Assembly (NCBI GenBank): GCA_030704615.1
Contig: CM060732.1
Span: 44,309,053 to 44,373,052, forward strand
Source of the DNA: Takakia lepidozioides
Taxonomy: Eukaryota; Streptophyta; Takakiopsida; Takakiales; Takakiaceae
DNA length: 64,000 bases
Reading direction: 5' to 3'
Below are positions 12,385-24,601 of this stretch, in pieces. Position numbers and translations under genes: made by a program. Below the pieces are notes generated by a model that did no database searches, was not told where the DNA came from, and saw nothing but the letters and a program-made list of their open reading frames with translations. Every line of letters starts with the position of its first letter. The stretch's first letter is position 1.

Positions 12385-12699
12385 CCTTTTGCACTTTGAT
12401 TCTTTCTAGGTCAGAGGCTAAAATCTTGCTACTAGGCTTGTCTAGAAAACCAAAACACCACGTAGACAAACATTTGATAGTGGTAGTAAAATATATTACC
12501 ATAGGGTTGGTTTGAACAGTTGTTAGTAAAGTTATAGTAGAAACATTCACTTTGAGTTATTGAAATTGAAATATATATTATAAATTATATTTTCATAATT
12601 ACAGGTGTCACTGTTTGACTTAGGGGTGGTAGAATAAAGGATTTTGTAGTGAAACTTTTGATAGTTGTAGTGATTTTTATTTTTTTTATTTTTATTTTT

Positions 12700-15600
12700 T
12701 ATTTTTTTCCAGAATCAGGGGGTTATATCCCTGATTTATTTATTATAAATTATTTGATGGGGAAAAAAATTAAAACCCCGGTTACACCATGAGGTACACA
12801 CATTGTGATCAGTGTAATAAGAACCAAACTCTTCGAACGGAGATTAAGTCCAGGATACAAAAATAATTCCTATCTGACTCTACAGTAAATGCAAAAAGAG
12901 CAAAGTTTGTTTCTACGAACCAAACAGCCTCCCTGTTGGCTAATCCAGGAGACCAAAAAACCGGGCACACTGCCCAAGACCTGAAACGAAGCTAAGGAGA
13001 GACGAGTGTTCTGTTGGATTTTCTAAGACTGTCTGAAAAGGCAGGGGAGTAGTGACGATGAGAGTAATTAGTCTTTTGACCTTCTCCAAAATAGAGATTG
13101 TGATCTATCTGTAGTGAAGCTTGGAAGTTGTCGAGGCGGGCTTCACTGTGCTTCCAGTTAATGTCCCTTTCAAATTCGGGGGAAAGAGTGTAGCTGCGAA
13201 CGGAGATCTCGCCAGGCTGCTGGGGGGGAGGTCACTCCAGTAGCATCGGTCCTGCACAGGGCTGCTGCATACGATCCCATGTCTACCCCAAGTGTGCTGA
13301 AAGTTCCTGTGGATGGCCTCCGCGTTCGTGGCATCCCGCTGTATGACTGCACATATTTTGGCCCACGCCTTCCTAGTTTCAGTTTGTAAATCAAGAAATA
13401 TAGTGGCCAGGAGGGCAAATATCGAAGTTGTATCTCCTAGAAAGGTATTCTTGCATCTTAGTTTCCATAGATGCCACAAAGCTGATGCTCTTAAGGTTTA
13501 AAAAACAGGGCAGTTGATGGCTCTGTTTTTAGTGGTTGGATCATAGTTTAAGAGAATGATTGTGTCTGAAAGAGAAGAGGGGTTCCAGTTTTGATAGAAG
13601 GCTTTGATATAGGGCCAAATCTTTGCTGGGGCTTGGCAGGAAAGGAGGCAATGTTCTATCGATTCGATTACTGCAGTTGAACAGCAATCACTTAAAACGG
13701 AACCCTGAAACTGTAGCCATTCCCCAACTTTGAGAACCCTATTCACTATCTGCCATAGGAAGGATGCAATCTTTGAAGTGCGGGATTTAATCCATACTGA
13801 ACCCCAAATAGTCTTCCAGTTTTCATCACAGAAGTTGTACAATCCCCATCTGGCTTCCCACTTCTTGTTCATAGGTTGAGACACAAATAAAGCTTTGTAT
13901 CCTTTCTTGGTTGTGTAGGCAAATAAGGGTTTTGGAGCATTGTTGAATTTCTAGGACCATTCTTGGGGGTCAATGTCCATCTCTGCAAGAGGTCTACCCA
14001 GAATCTAGACGAAGGTGTTAGAAAGAAACCATGACCTGGTTGTTGTAGTAAGGGGTGGTATAGGATCCATGGCTTTATCTGGGGCTGTCCAGCAGCAGAT
14101 TCTCACCGGCGTTAGAGTCATGAGATTCAAGTGAATTGGGTTTGGGGAAGTAAGTGTAAGCCTAAGAGAGAAAGAGTCAATAGAGAAGGTGTATACTGAC
14201 ATATCATTCTGACTGAGTTCATCTAGAAACAGAATGGTAAGCTTGTTTTGCAGAATGACTAAAGCCCAAGAGTTGGGAGTTGGCTGCGGAGGGCCAAGTG
14301 CCAGGGTAGCCAGCCACTGTGGAAGGATTGTTTGAATAATATCCTGGTATCCTTTGGATGCACGGGGCATCCCCACAAAACGGGCCATCGAATCTTGAGA
14401 GATAAGACTATCTCCCGACCATATGTTATGAATTTGTCTGACTCCGAGGCAGTCCCATTTGGACCATCTCATAGCCTGGTTTTTCTGAGGAGTAGTTAGA
14501 GGTATGTCATTGAGAAATAGGTGCTGTCTTTTGATCTCATAGAAGTTGCTTGGCTGGGCTTCTGTGAGCAGTTTTATGAGCCTACCCCATGTCAGCCAGA
14601 TATTGGACCATAGAGAGGAGCTCACAGATTTAAGGTTGAAGCCTTGAGTGATCCAGCGCAATGAGGGGGTCCAAGGGGTGTTTTTGAGTGGTGAGGAATT
14701 GGCAATGTGGTCATAGACCAAAATTTTCCAGCATCCTCCTTTTGGTCCAAGAAAACGCGGTATCCATTTTCCAAGGAGGGCCACTATCTGTAACTCAGGA
14801 TCCAGCATCCCCAGCCTTTTTTTTTTTTTGGTAAACAGATCTGTAACCAAGCTACTTGTGGTCTCTTGTTGTGATTGGAGCATTCTGCTCCCCATATGAA
14901 GTTCCGGAGGAGACGTCTGATTTCTTGCATCTGTTTAGAGTTCGAGCGCCATGAGGAGGCATAGTACCATAGACCAGCTGAATGAATTTGATTCACCACT
15001 AAGGCTCTACCAACGAGAGAGAGATGTTTTGACCCCCAGTAGGTCAATTTTCTCTTTAGCTTGGTTAATGTAGAGGCAAAGATTTGTTGGTCTGTGAGGT
15101 TAATTCCAAAGGTATAACCTAACAAGGTGGTTGTTTCGCCAGGCTGGAGCCAACTGAGACCCTGATCCACCCCCCAAGAGGGTGGTGAGCCCATAGTGGA
15201 TGCCGCTAGGTCACCAACGAGCAAGCCATAAGTTTTGTTCCAATTTAATTTGAATCCCGAGGCTTTGCAAACGGTACGCAGAGTATGTCCTGCTTGGTCC
15301 AAGTTTTCTGACATCGCTTGCAGCATTAAAAAGGTGTCATCTACGAACAAGAGTCAATCAGGTAGGTGTACTGGCCAGTGATATAGTTTGAGACCCTAAG
15401 GCCTTTTATGAATTGGTTTTGCTGCAACATATACCCTAGGGTATTTGCCACTACTAGATTCAGAAAGGGTGAGAGGGGACATCCCTGTCTAACCAATCGC
15501 TGAAGAGGGAAGGAAGAAGACAAGTGGCCATTTACAGTAACCCTACTGGTTGAAGAAGTAAGAAGAATCTTAACCTTGTTGCAAAAAGATTGAGGGAAGC

Positions 15601-16955
15601 CAAGTTTTACCAGGGCTGCAAGCAAGTAAGACCATTCCACCCGATCGAAAGCCTTAGAGAAGAAGGGCAATGGCTTGATTGGTCCTTAGGGCATAGTCTG
15701 GGTTTTCCTATGCAAAGAGGAGGTTGTCCAGAATATACCAGCCTTTAATAAATCCTGTCTGGTTGGGCCGAATAATGGATGGTAGAAGAGGTTGAAGTCT
15801 AAAGGCGAGAGCCTTGGCTATGATTTTGTAGGCGACATTCAGAAGGGTTATAGGGCGGTAATTCGAAATATTCGTTCTATCCCCCTTTTTGTACAACAAA
15901 GTAATTACCCCTTGAGCCATTGAAGGTGACATCTGACCTTGCTAAAACAGATGATTGGCCATAGCTGTAAAATCCCCTGAAATCTCTGGCCACAGTGCTT
16001 TATAAAACTCAACAGAAATGCCATCTATACCAGGCGATTTGTTGTTCTACATCTTAGATAAAGCTTCTTCTAATTCCAATTCAGAGAAATCTCCCTCAAG
16101 CCGCGCGGCATATTCAGGAGAAAACATGGTAGGGGTGTGAATCAGACAGGTTGTTTGGTCATTAGAAGGATCTAGGGAGATGTTGTCACTGTGGAAAAGG
16201 TGCTGGAAATGGCCACCAGCAAGGGCCGCCATCGATTTAGGTGTTGTGTTTGAGATCCCGGATGGCTGGGCAACAAGTTCAGAGATGGTTTGAGAAGCTC
16301 TTCTCAATCTGGTTTTGTCGAAGAAGTATTTTGTCATCTTTTCCCCTTTTGTTGACCAGTTAACCCCCGCCTGTAACTTCCACTTTCTCTCCTGGATTTT
16401 GTGGTGAATGTCAAGATTGTTCCTGGCTTGGACATAAGTTTTGTAAGTATCTTCATCGCACCGACTGGATTCCAATGCAGATTGGAATACTTTGAGGCAT
16501 TTAGATAAGGCCCTAACCTTTTTCTTTCGAATGAGTGCTAATTCTCGGCTCATTTTTTGGCTTTCTGTATTGACCGCTTTTAGCCTGGCCAGGAAGAGCT
16601 CAGTTGGATTTAGGTCTGGGTTTCCAGCCTGAGACCAAGCCTGCAGGAGACCCTGTTTGAAGGAGGGTAATTTGAGGAGGAAATTATTCAGCTTGTAGAG
16701 GCCTCTGCCCCGTCGGCATGAATGAGGGATTGAGATAGAAAGGGTGATTGGTGCATGGTCAAATCCCAAGAGAATGGGTTCCTGCGGGGCTCTTTTAGAG
16801 AATTGTACCAAATTGAGGGAAAGGTAAGCTCTGTCAAGTCGAGCCATACTAAGGTCGGTGAGGGTTCTATTATTGGACCATGTAAAGGTGATGTTGGATG
16901 CTTGACCGAAAATAGGTGCTGCCTCCTTGAAAAAGTAATACCCGCCCAACACTGA
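12700..16955 (-). mobile_element. L1-type LINE, 5'-truncated and decayed
   Basis: Minus-strand frames give the order of a plant L1-type ORF2. At 16952-16700 is the end of an endonuclease/exonuclease/phosphatase domain (LLGFDHAPITLSI). A linker of about 200 residues is followed by reverse transcriptase: DGISVEFYKALWPEI near 16030, YRPITLLNVAYKIIAKALA near 15860, and AFDRVEWSYL near 15660. GCPLSPFLNLVVANTL is near 15480, and the catalytic FVDDTF box (usually FADD) is at about 15349-15332. Further on are NQIHSAGLWYYA, a zf-RVT-like region at 13884-13498 (RTSKIASFLWQIVNRVL) and a tail ending in a SPEFERDINWKH-type block at about 13186-13149. A non-coding 3' region with T-rich tracts (poly-A of the minus strand) lies at 12675-12710. 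Several stops and frameshifts (about 16045, 15930, 15670, 15345, 14820, 13190) show it is dead. No target-site duplication was identified. Confidence 0.9.
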
Positions 16956-17373
16956 TTTAGGGTTTAATGTTCATGTCCAGATTAAAATGTTCCAGATTTA
17001 GGGTTCAATGTTCCCAAGTGACTAAACCCTAAACCCCTATAATTTGGTTGAAAGGGCGGACCGAGTGTGTTGTTTGTTCGGCAAGGAACACGAAGACATG
17101 GTGGAGGAAGACGAGGCTGTTGTCTAGTCAGCGTATGTCCAGTCAATGTGATGACGTTTCATTTCAGTAGGCTGAAACTACGTGCCAGCTCCGGTCTCAC
17201 ACACGTCTTCCGAATTCTTTCTTTCAACTCATATCCACTCTGCATGCGCGTACATTCTTGCATACAGAAGTCTTCGTGCGGTGTTTTAGGTCGTGGTGTG
17301 GAGAAGTACAAGTTCTGCAGTAGTTTGTGGCTTTCCAATTTTGATTGGATTTGCCCAAGAGAAAGATTGTGCC

Positions 17374-19734
17374 ATGGATTTGTTGAAGAAGGCTGAAGAG
17401 ATGATGAAGCTAAGTGGTCAAGGTGGATTTGGCCAACATGGAGGAAGCTCTGGAGGAGGCAGCCTGATGCACAGCGTTACGAACGTGCTATCTTCGCACA
17501 ATAACTCGGGCAATTCCCAAGGTTCTGCGACCGGGCACGCGAATCGCAAACCGTCGTATAACGAGATGTACAGTGATGTGCAGGTAAGTGTGATGTTGGT
17601 TTCTTCGCTCGCAGTTTAGAGAAATCCTTGAAGCATTGTAACCTCTCAACCTTCATCTGATTGTCAGTTGCGGTATGAAGATACTGTTACCATTGCAATG
17701 GCTTGATCAATGTCGCTTCTTTAGTGCAGCAGATGTCTTTAACTCAACCGCTGCCCGTTAAGTTGATCGATTGCTGTAATGATATATATCGACAGTTCCC
17801 AAACATCTGCTTCCAATCCAATGCAACTAATATTTGCACGATCAGAATTTTGATTGCGTAGGATCTTGATTTCATGTGATGCATATCTTTTGAATGAGTG
17901 CAATGGGTATGGATGCGCTACTAAGTATGTTCTCCGTGCAGATTTCTTCTACAAATTGAAATTTATCTGCCTTTCAATAGTCAGCTTGGATCAGTCTTGT
18001 TTACTGCATTGACGATCGTTTGAGTATTACATTTCAGTTGAAATGATGGTTTGGAATGGAGGACTTGTAGCGCTTGAGCCCTGTTAGTCGGTTATAGAAA
18101 TGTACATGATAAGTTGTAGCGAGATCTTATCTATCTAAGTGGATTTTTACCCAACCTTTGGAACCACAAGCCATTTTCAGAGGTCGCAGCTCTTCCTTCC
18201 GTCTTCGACTTTGAAAAGGGTTGCGTGGGGTTATCTATGGCAGCTCAAAGCTTAAGAGATAAGAGCAGTGCAAGGGAACAATCTGCTTATCTCACACACT
18301 TTCAACCTAAAAAGATCTAAGTCCGTACTGCACCTTACGTGGGACACTACCCTACTTGAATATCACTGGAAACTATTGGGTTCATTACCCTCAACCACGG
18401 AACAGCTCTGAAAGCTTCTATGTGCAGGTGCTTTATGAGGCTGCAACAGGGAAGGGGAAAAATGAAAAGCCAATGGATACGGGCAAGCTTGCAGGTCCAT
18501 CTGTTAAACAACATTATCTCCTGTATAATTATTTTAGCAATAGCCCTAGTGATCGATCCTGACACCCAGCTGCAGTACCAATTGACCTTGGAAGGCCACA
18601 TTGGAGTGTTCTCTTGGGTGTCTCAGCTTGATATGACAGTTTGTGCTTTTTGTTCACCCAGGGTTGAATATAACAATTGCAGTAATTCTATCTTAGGTTT
18701 TTGCATAACCAACTCACTTATTGTTTGAATTACTCAACCTCCCAAGCAAGGGTGTAGTTGAATGTGTTATCCTGCAGTGAGGATCAAATGCGACCTCATT
18801 GCTGGAGCTTCACAACAGGAACAGGTGAGAGGTGAGAGGTCAAAGGCTCCATTTGGAACACTGCAGCAGGTTCTGTTGCAAACAGGGACTAGCCACTGAA
18901 CAAATCCAATGTTTTCGGATGGATGTCAGATACCCGTAGTCTTGCGGTTTCAAACCAATTTGTCGAATGCACCTGAAAAATGTGGAGTAAAACTGTTTAG
19001 TTTACCCCACCTTTTCCCCTGCAAATTGCCTCAGCAACTTTGGTTAACCAACAGAGCGGATACTTGCAGGTGCTGTGGGGGATCTGTTGGGAGGGATCTC
19101 TACAAATGGACATCTAGACCAGGGTCCATATGGCAAATATGTCGTCAAGGCAGAGGGATATCTCAATAGCTACGCCCAGAAGCATGGAAGCACTGCAGCA
19201 ACAACTGCAGGGTATATTCCCGGGAGCCAGGCGACACCCTCTGCTCGGCCCTCATATCAGGGAGCACCTCCAGGTTATCCCCCTCAAGGTTATCCGGGCT
19301 ATGAACCTCAGACGCAGCACGTTGGACGGCCCCAAGCTCAAGCATATGAGGGACAGGGCTATGAACCTCAGATGTATCATGGTGGAGGGCCCCAAGCATA
19401 CCAGGGACAGGGGTACGAGCCACAAAGACACGAGTCTCTCGTTCAGGATGGTGGAAGGCCCCAAGCATATCAGCCACAGGGGTACGAGCCACAAAGATAC
19501 GAGCCTCTTGCTCAGCATGGTGGAAGGCTCCACGCTCCAGCATATGAGGGACAGGGCTATGAACCTCAGATGCGTCATGGTGGAAGGCCCCCAGCTCAAA
19601 CCTACCCGGACCAGGGGTATGGGTCACAAAGTTATCAGACTCCTTACCCCCCTCAAGAATACCAGGCACCACAACAAAATTATCCACATCAAAATAACCA
19701 AGTACCTCCAGGATATCCACCTCAAGGTTATTGA
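17374..19734 (+). CDS. nodulin-related protein-like, with GYEPQ-rich tail
   Basis: Exons are 17374-17583, 18428-18494 and 19070-19734; introns are GT-AG and the joined frame is 313 residues. The start at 17374 opens with MDLLKKAEEMMKLSGQGG. Residues about 60-130 match the conserved core of plant nodulin-related proteins (AtNRP1 family). They contain YNEMYSDVQ and LYEAATGKG, then a GKLAGAVGDLLGGIS-type helix and QGPYGKYVVKAEGYL ending in a Tyr-Gln-Lys stretch. These small proteins have been linked to heat and ABA responses; the biochemical role is not known. Residues about 145-313 form an unusual Gln/Tyr/Pro/Gly-rich tail. Near-repeats of QGYEPQ..HGGRPQA(P)..Y every 15-25 residues are bounded by PPGYPPQGY motifs, similar to annexin- and rhodopsin-type PPQGYPP tails. 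The tail is probably disordered. Exon 2 is only 67 bp. The gene appears intact. Confidence 0.85.
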
Positions 19735-21620
19735 GTAGAGACTTAATTTCATTTTGGAGTTTCTCTATTCTCTTTGCTGGCACGGGCGCGACACCCTTTT
19801 TTGTTACGTGATGTGGTGGCATGTCCCAACAAGAACACAGCTTTACAACAATTCACTGAAGATTTGTATACAACAGGAACCTGACCTCTTAGCAGCAATG
19901 CTTTCAGCAGTGCTTTCCTGCATCTATCTGAACACAGAAGCAAGCATGTCGATTGATGTACAGTGTTGACTATCACAAATAGAAGCTGTTTGCCACATGT
20001 TAGGCCTCAATCCAAACATATCTTGTTTGATTGAATTGTCAAAGCATGGTTTTGATGAGCCTAGTTGCCACAGGAATGTGGAAAGCCATATATCCGGCTT
20101 AGTTTGTAGTGCCCATGTATAGTTACATCTAGTCTAGTTAACTTAATCCTCTGATCAGACTAACGACGAACAGGATAGCAGCTTGGAGTGGGAATGTCCA
20201 GGATCAGTAAATTTCAACGTCAATCATCCCCACGCTGCCAGTGAGAAATGAAGATGAACAGGAATGAAATGCACAACAGTTGGTCGATTGTGCTCATTCA
20301 TTGCAGGGTGAATCGATGCCCAAGTTCGGGACAAGTTCCTCAGTTTGAACTACCAGCCATGCAGCTTTTGTAAGCTTGGGAAACTTGTCATCTTCTATTA
20401 GTGAAATTCAAAAGGCATACATAGGAACCTCTTGTTTGGTACAAAAGAACACCAGTAAGTACTTGCCTGTAACGAAAGGAAAGTAACCTTGTCATAGACT
20501 CATTTTGAAGGAAGGTGATTACCAGTAGCGAGCTAGACATGATCTGCGTGAAAAATTCTCTCTCATGAAACTGTAGCATGTCTGGTAGGGTCACCATCGG
20601 CTACATAAGATCTCTGACTGTCTTCAGGCATATTTTGCAACTTGCATGCATCAAATAAAACCAAAAACTTCAGGGAAAGCTGTGCACGAGACTGAATAAT
20701 GTTAGAACTACCGGCCCAATTCGGTGATAGAGAATTGTTAGTGGGATATCAAATGACTGTTCATGCTAATAACTTGGTGTAATATTTGAAGTCTCATTTG
20801 TACAGTTTGGAGTTTCAAAGTGTTGCAACACGCTGATGACATGAATCTCCACCAACTTTGACTATCCATCGTCACACAGAGGGGCATTGTCAGCACAAAG
20901 ACCTATTCATTATCTAGGGGTAGCGCCTTTGGTCTCTCTCAAGAGCTATATTATAAAGAAGGCGGTATTCTCTCTCTCTCTCTCTCTCTCACAATTTCAA
21001 AGAAAAACCAACAAGACGGAGCTATTTTCTGCCCGTGCGGACAAACCCGCCCAAATCCCAAGGCCCTTGGCTTCCGTGTGGATAATAATCAAGCAGATTC
21101 CTGTACCACAATTGCTGAAACATGTCATTCATCAATTAGGGTTTAGCAGTTTATATGCAGTGGAGGTTGGGGGTGAGAGATTGCTTCCTGGACGAGGAGC
21201 TGTGCACTGATCGCATGTGGAATTCGAGACGGAAGAATCCAAAACCAGAGTGGAGACAACTGGGAGGCTTGTCCAGTTTCGGGTGGATACCCTGGGTTCC
21301 GGATGCTATCGCCGCTCCGACCCTTTCAGAATTGGACTGTGGAATTGGCGAGTTTTTCTCTGAACAGTTCTGAAACTAGAACAAGAGCTTAAGTAGTCTT
21401 TTACGACTTGCTACTTCCGGTTTGTTCTAGTAATATAGTTGCCCACAAATTGGGACCTCGTATGGTCGATGGGCTTGAGAGGGAAGGAATGAGAGTGAGA
21501 GAGTGATGGATTGTTGAATATTCTGTGAACTCGTCGAGCCTCGAAGCTGCTGTTAGAAGCTTTTCAACTAACGTCGCTCATTAGTTGAATGTTACTTAAA
21601 TGTTTTTGCTTCGATCTATT
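19735..21620. other. intergenic, no gene recognised
   Basis: 3' flank of the nodulin-related-like gene and unremarkable DNA. The only clear structure is a (TC)11 run at 20969-20990. No conserved coding frame was found. Confidence 0.5.
20969..20990. repeat. (TC)11 microsatellite
   Basis: Uninterrupted TC dinucleotides. Confidence 0.9.
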
Positions 21621-22527
21621 GTTTCGATCCAAAGCAGCAGTTGCTACCCTACCGGGACCTAATATATATTACTTGATGAATGTGATAATCAGCATGTTTT
21701 GGGCCGATCATGGTTTTGATGGTTGGTGTGAATCATCGGAAGCATAAGTGTGTGCGTGTGACTAGCTGGTTTCTGACCATTACTGCATGCCTGCAGGCAT
21801 CTCTTTATTGACAAGAAAGGGCTTCTTACGATCCGCCTTTATCCGGAGCACTGCCGCACGCCAACCACCCATAGCTACTATTGTTAGAGGAAGTGACTGG
21901 CAATCGTTAACTTCAATTTGTGAGCAGGGACTTCAGATCACTTTCTCTGAATTGTCCTAAATGCCGTCCTAGCTACCCGTGTCTTTACGTACAAAGTGGC
22001 AGGGGAGGCGTGCACTGAACTAAGCAAGTGTTAGGGTGGTTCTTGGACTAAAGCAGTCAGCGACGTGGCAGCGATGATTTTGTTTGGTCGGTGGAAACCA
22101 CACTGTATTCAAAGTTTCTGATCGAGGTTGAGTTCCATCACCTCAAGCTTGCTTCGCCACAGGTAAGTGGACCATGCCACCCTTCTCCCTTTCTCTGATG
22201 GATGCTACTGCTTTGCTAGCAATCAAACAAGCTTTAGTCAACAATCTACCTGAAGAAATCCACAGCCTTACAGTAAATGAATGCACTTGCACCAACTGAC
22301 CGCTTAGGAACTACATGGAAGCTAATCCAGAGAACCCAACGTTTCAATAGACTACACCCATTTGAGCTTATGAAGGATCTTAATGGTTGGGGCAGGCCCA
22401 TCTCATGCTTATAAGGAAGGTCTAAGGGAGAGTCCAACGCATCTTGATAGATTGACTCCCCCTAGCTACTTTGTCTAAGATGACTGCGTTGCATCCCAAA
22501 GCCCGGGACTATGTACCCCAATTCATT

Positions 22528-22645
22528 TGGCCAAGTGAACCTACTGAAATTACAATTCTTTTAGCTTCGGATTCAGTTCGCTGTTTTCCCTTACGTTTAT
22601 GCTCCTTTGGAGGTCCTGTATTGTTTGCCTCCAGGTTTTGTGTCC
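22528..22645 (+). pseudogene. 3' end of a BTB/POZ gene relic
   Basis: Collinear with 41480-41590 of the longer BTB relic (CAAGTGAACCTACTGAAATT and GATTCAGTTCGCTGTTTTCCC shared). Only the end and 3' flank of the gene remain here; the BTB domain itself is missing from this copy. Confidence 0.6.
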
Positions 22646-22686
22646 TTTTCATGGGTGTTGAGTGACATTGGAGGGAAGTGTGATAG

Positions 22687-22942
22687 TCATTGGGGAAGAG
22701 GCGAGTTTGTTGTGGGAATCGTGATCTTGTCCAGTGTCACTTGGATTCCTGAGAGTTTCTTTGCCAGAAGCTTACACTGTTGCTTGTTGATCTGCAAATC
22801 TTGGCTGGTGGACGTGAGGCACTGGACCGAATCGATAGTCTCTTTGCATAAAGTCAGGGCATTTTCCGCCATGGCGTCTGCTCTCAAGTGAAGTGAGCTG
22901 GACCTTGGGAATGCAGTTTTGGGTTTCAGTAATGTAGGAAGG
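22687..22942 (-). pseudogene. MLKL-like helical-domain exon fragment, antisense insert
   Basis: The minus frame starting at ATG 22872 reads MAENALTLCKETIDSVQCL, then a helix with NKQQCKLLAKKL. This resembles the N-terminal four-helix (HeLo/RPW8-like) region of plant MLKL-type protein kinases, where an NK.QC..L...V helix is characteristic. The frame ends with a stop at about 22687 without a kinase domain. About 70 bp upstream of the ATG look like a 5' leader. The piece lies exactly where copy 2 of the segmental duplication has none (copy 2 joins TCATTGGGGA to CTATCCTCAAATG), so it was gained by copy 1 or lost from copy 2. The family call rests on a short helix pattern and is tentative. Nothing suggests it is expressed or functional. 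Confidence 0.35.
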
Positions 22943-22974
22943 ACTGTCCTCAAATGAGTCAACGGTCCACCGGC

Positions 22975-23664
22975 AGTTGTTGCATACACATTAAAGATAG
23001 GTGGGGTGGATGCTATGAAGTGGTCATTGACCACCATTCACTAAAATGCATGGTGAGTGTCACCAAATCAAGTGAAATAAAGGGGATCGATAGTAACACT
23101 TGCCTCTATGAACTTCTCTGCACCCCTCCGCCGCCTTGTCTTTCCCTCTTGCAGCCACTTTGATCCTACATGCTATACCTGGCCCTACCCCCAACATAGC
23201 AAACAACTACTCACACTGGCTCTGGCTCTCAAACCACTAGTGAGACACGCTACTAGTGCCTGTGGCCAGCAAGTTGAAGACACAAGTTACAAGCAACTAG
23301 TTCAGTTGCTTCTCACGGGACCGACATATTAGTAGATGTATCTAGAAACTGGAACTATGCAGAAAGTCAACTAGAACTAGAACTATCTAGAAAGTCAGCT
23401 AGAAGTAGAACTATCTAGAAAGCCCACGCAAGAAAGTCACTCCTTGATTTTTGGACCCTTCATTTCATTAAATAATACAAGTGGCCTTAATACATTGGCC
23501 CGCTCTTTTAACTCCTGGACCACGCTAGGTCCTTGACCACTCTAGAATTAACCGGGCCGAATGAAACTGCTCTACATATTTCATGATTTACTCCTTTTGT
23601 AAATGCACATACATGCAGTCAAATCTCTTTTGTGCCCCAAAGCCTGGCCAAATGTCTATGTGAA
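22975..23664. mobile_element. copy-1-specific insertion with short tandem repeats
   Basis: Absent from copy 2 of the duplication. It contains three copies of a unit of about 32 bp (AACTATCTAGAAAGTC-type) at about 23340-23430, followed by an AATACAAGTGGCCTTAATAC stretch reminiscent of copia LTRs. No coding sequence is present and the boundaries are not cleanly defined. It could be a degraded solo LTR, but the TG...CA ends could not be fixed. Confidence 0.35.
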
Positions 23665-24601
23665 TGTTGAGAGTTGAGACTCAGTATGCGGTTGTGGTTC
23701 TGCACGAGCCTCCATTTTTCAGCACAGATCAGGCTACAAAATGCGCACGTCAAGATTTTAAAAGTGAAGTATATAACAGGACTATGTACAAAGTGAGGGT
23801 GCTTTTGAGAGATGACGTGAAAAGACAATTTCTTTATAGTTATCCAACAATAGGGCCAGTGTAATGATGTGGCGTGGCCTTCTCTGAAAGATTAATTTAG
23901 CTAGTACACAAGCCAAGCATAACGGAAATGAAATGAAATGGTACTTTATAACGTCCGCGGAAAGCTCATAGAGCTTATGGGACAAAATGGAAACATGAGA
24001 GAGGAACCGTCTCAAAATTGTCTGGATGCTGTGGAGAGAGGTACCAAAAGTGACCAGTCTTATCTTGAACTGAAATATTCAGTAAGTGGAATACTGATCA
24101 AAGCGAAGGTTTTGGAAAAACGACAGTGGCACTCAATGTCAGCTACTCCGCAAGGGGATCTCTCTGGAGCCACTCGATCTGCTCAAGTCCTTGTGTGTAT
24201 CAACGGAGTGTGACCCATTAAGCGAGCTCCTCGCGTGCTCCTCGCGTGCTCTGGACAATATATCTTGTACAACGAAATTTCTGCTCTTTCTCCGGAGATC
24301 ACTATGCAGACCTCTACCGACTCTTCTTTTGTTTATGCAAACCACGCACGACTACATCAGCGGTCGGATTCCAGGAACCAGTCAAAAGACGTCGACAAAC
24401 ATCAGAGTTGTTGCTTGAAACACGCAAGCAGATTTCCTCACGGGTCTGCCAATGGGGTACATCACAGTAACAACAGCAACGCTGTTGTCCTTTACGTGTT
24501 GGTAGACCTGGTTAGATAATGCAGGCCGATCACCAATTTCTTTGCATGGCTACCTGTATGCACTTGCACTTGTAATTGTGAAACTCGTTACGGGTGATTA
24601 C

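Noticed and set aside
12640-12672. GTTGTAGTG ending at 12672 as the right end of the CACTA copy at 11017
   Set aside because: The following three bases (ATT) do not match the left flank (TAC), and the subterminal sequence is unlike the right end at 54019.
19163-19822. 219-residue minus frame opposite the nodulin-related gene
   Set aside because: It mirrors the repeat-rich exon 3; repeats with a period in codons keep the opposite strand open. The plus strand has the conserved domain and splice sites.
24542-24601. Upstream ATG extending wax synthase copy 1 by 20 residues
   Set aside because: The region is missing in copy 2, and family members start close to the MEVGW-type position.
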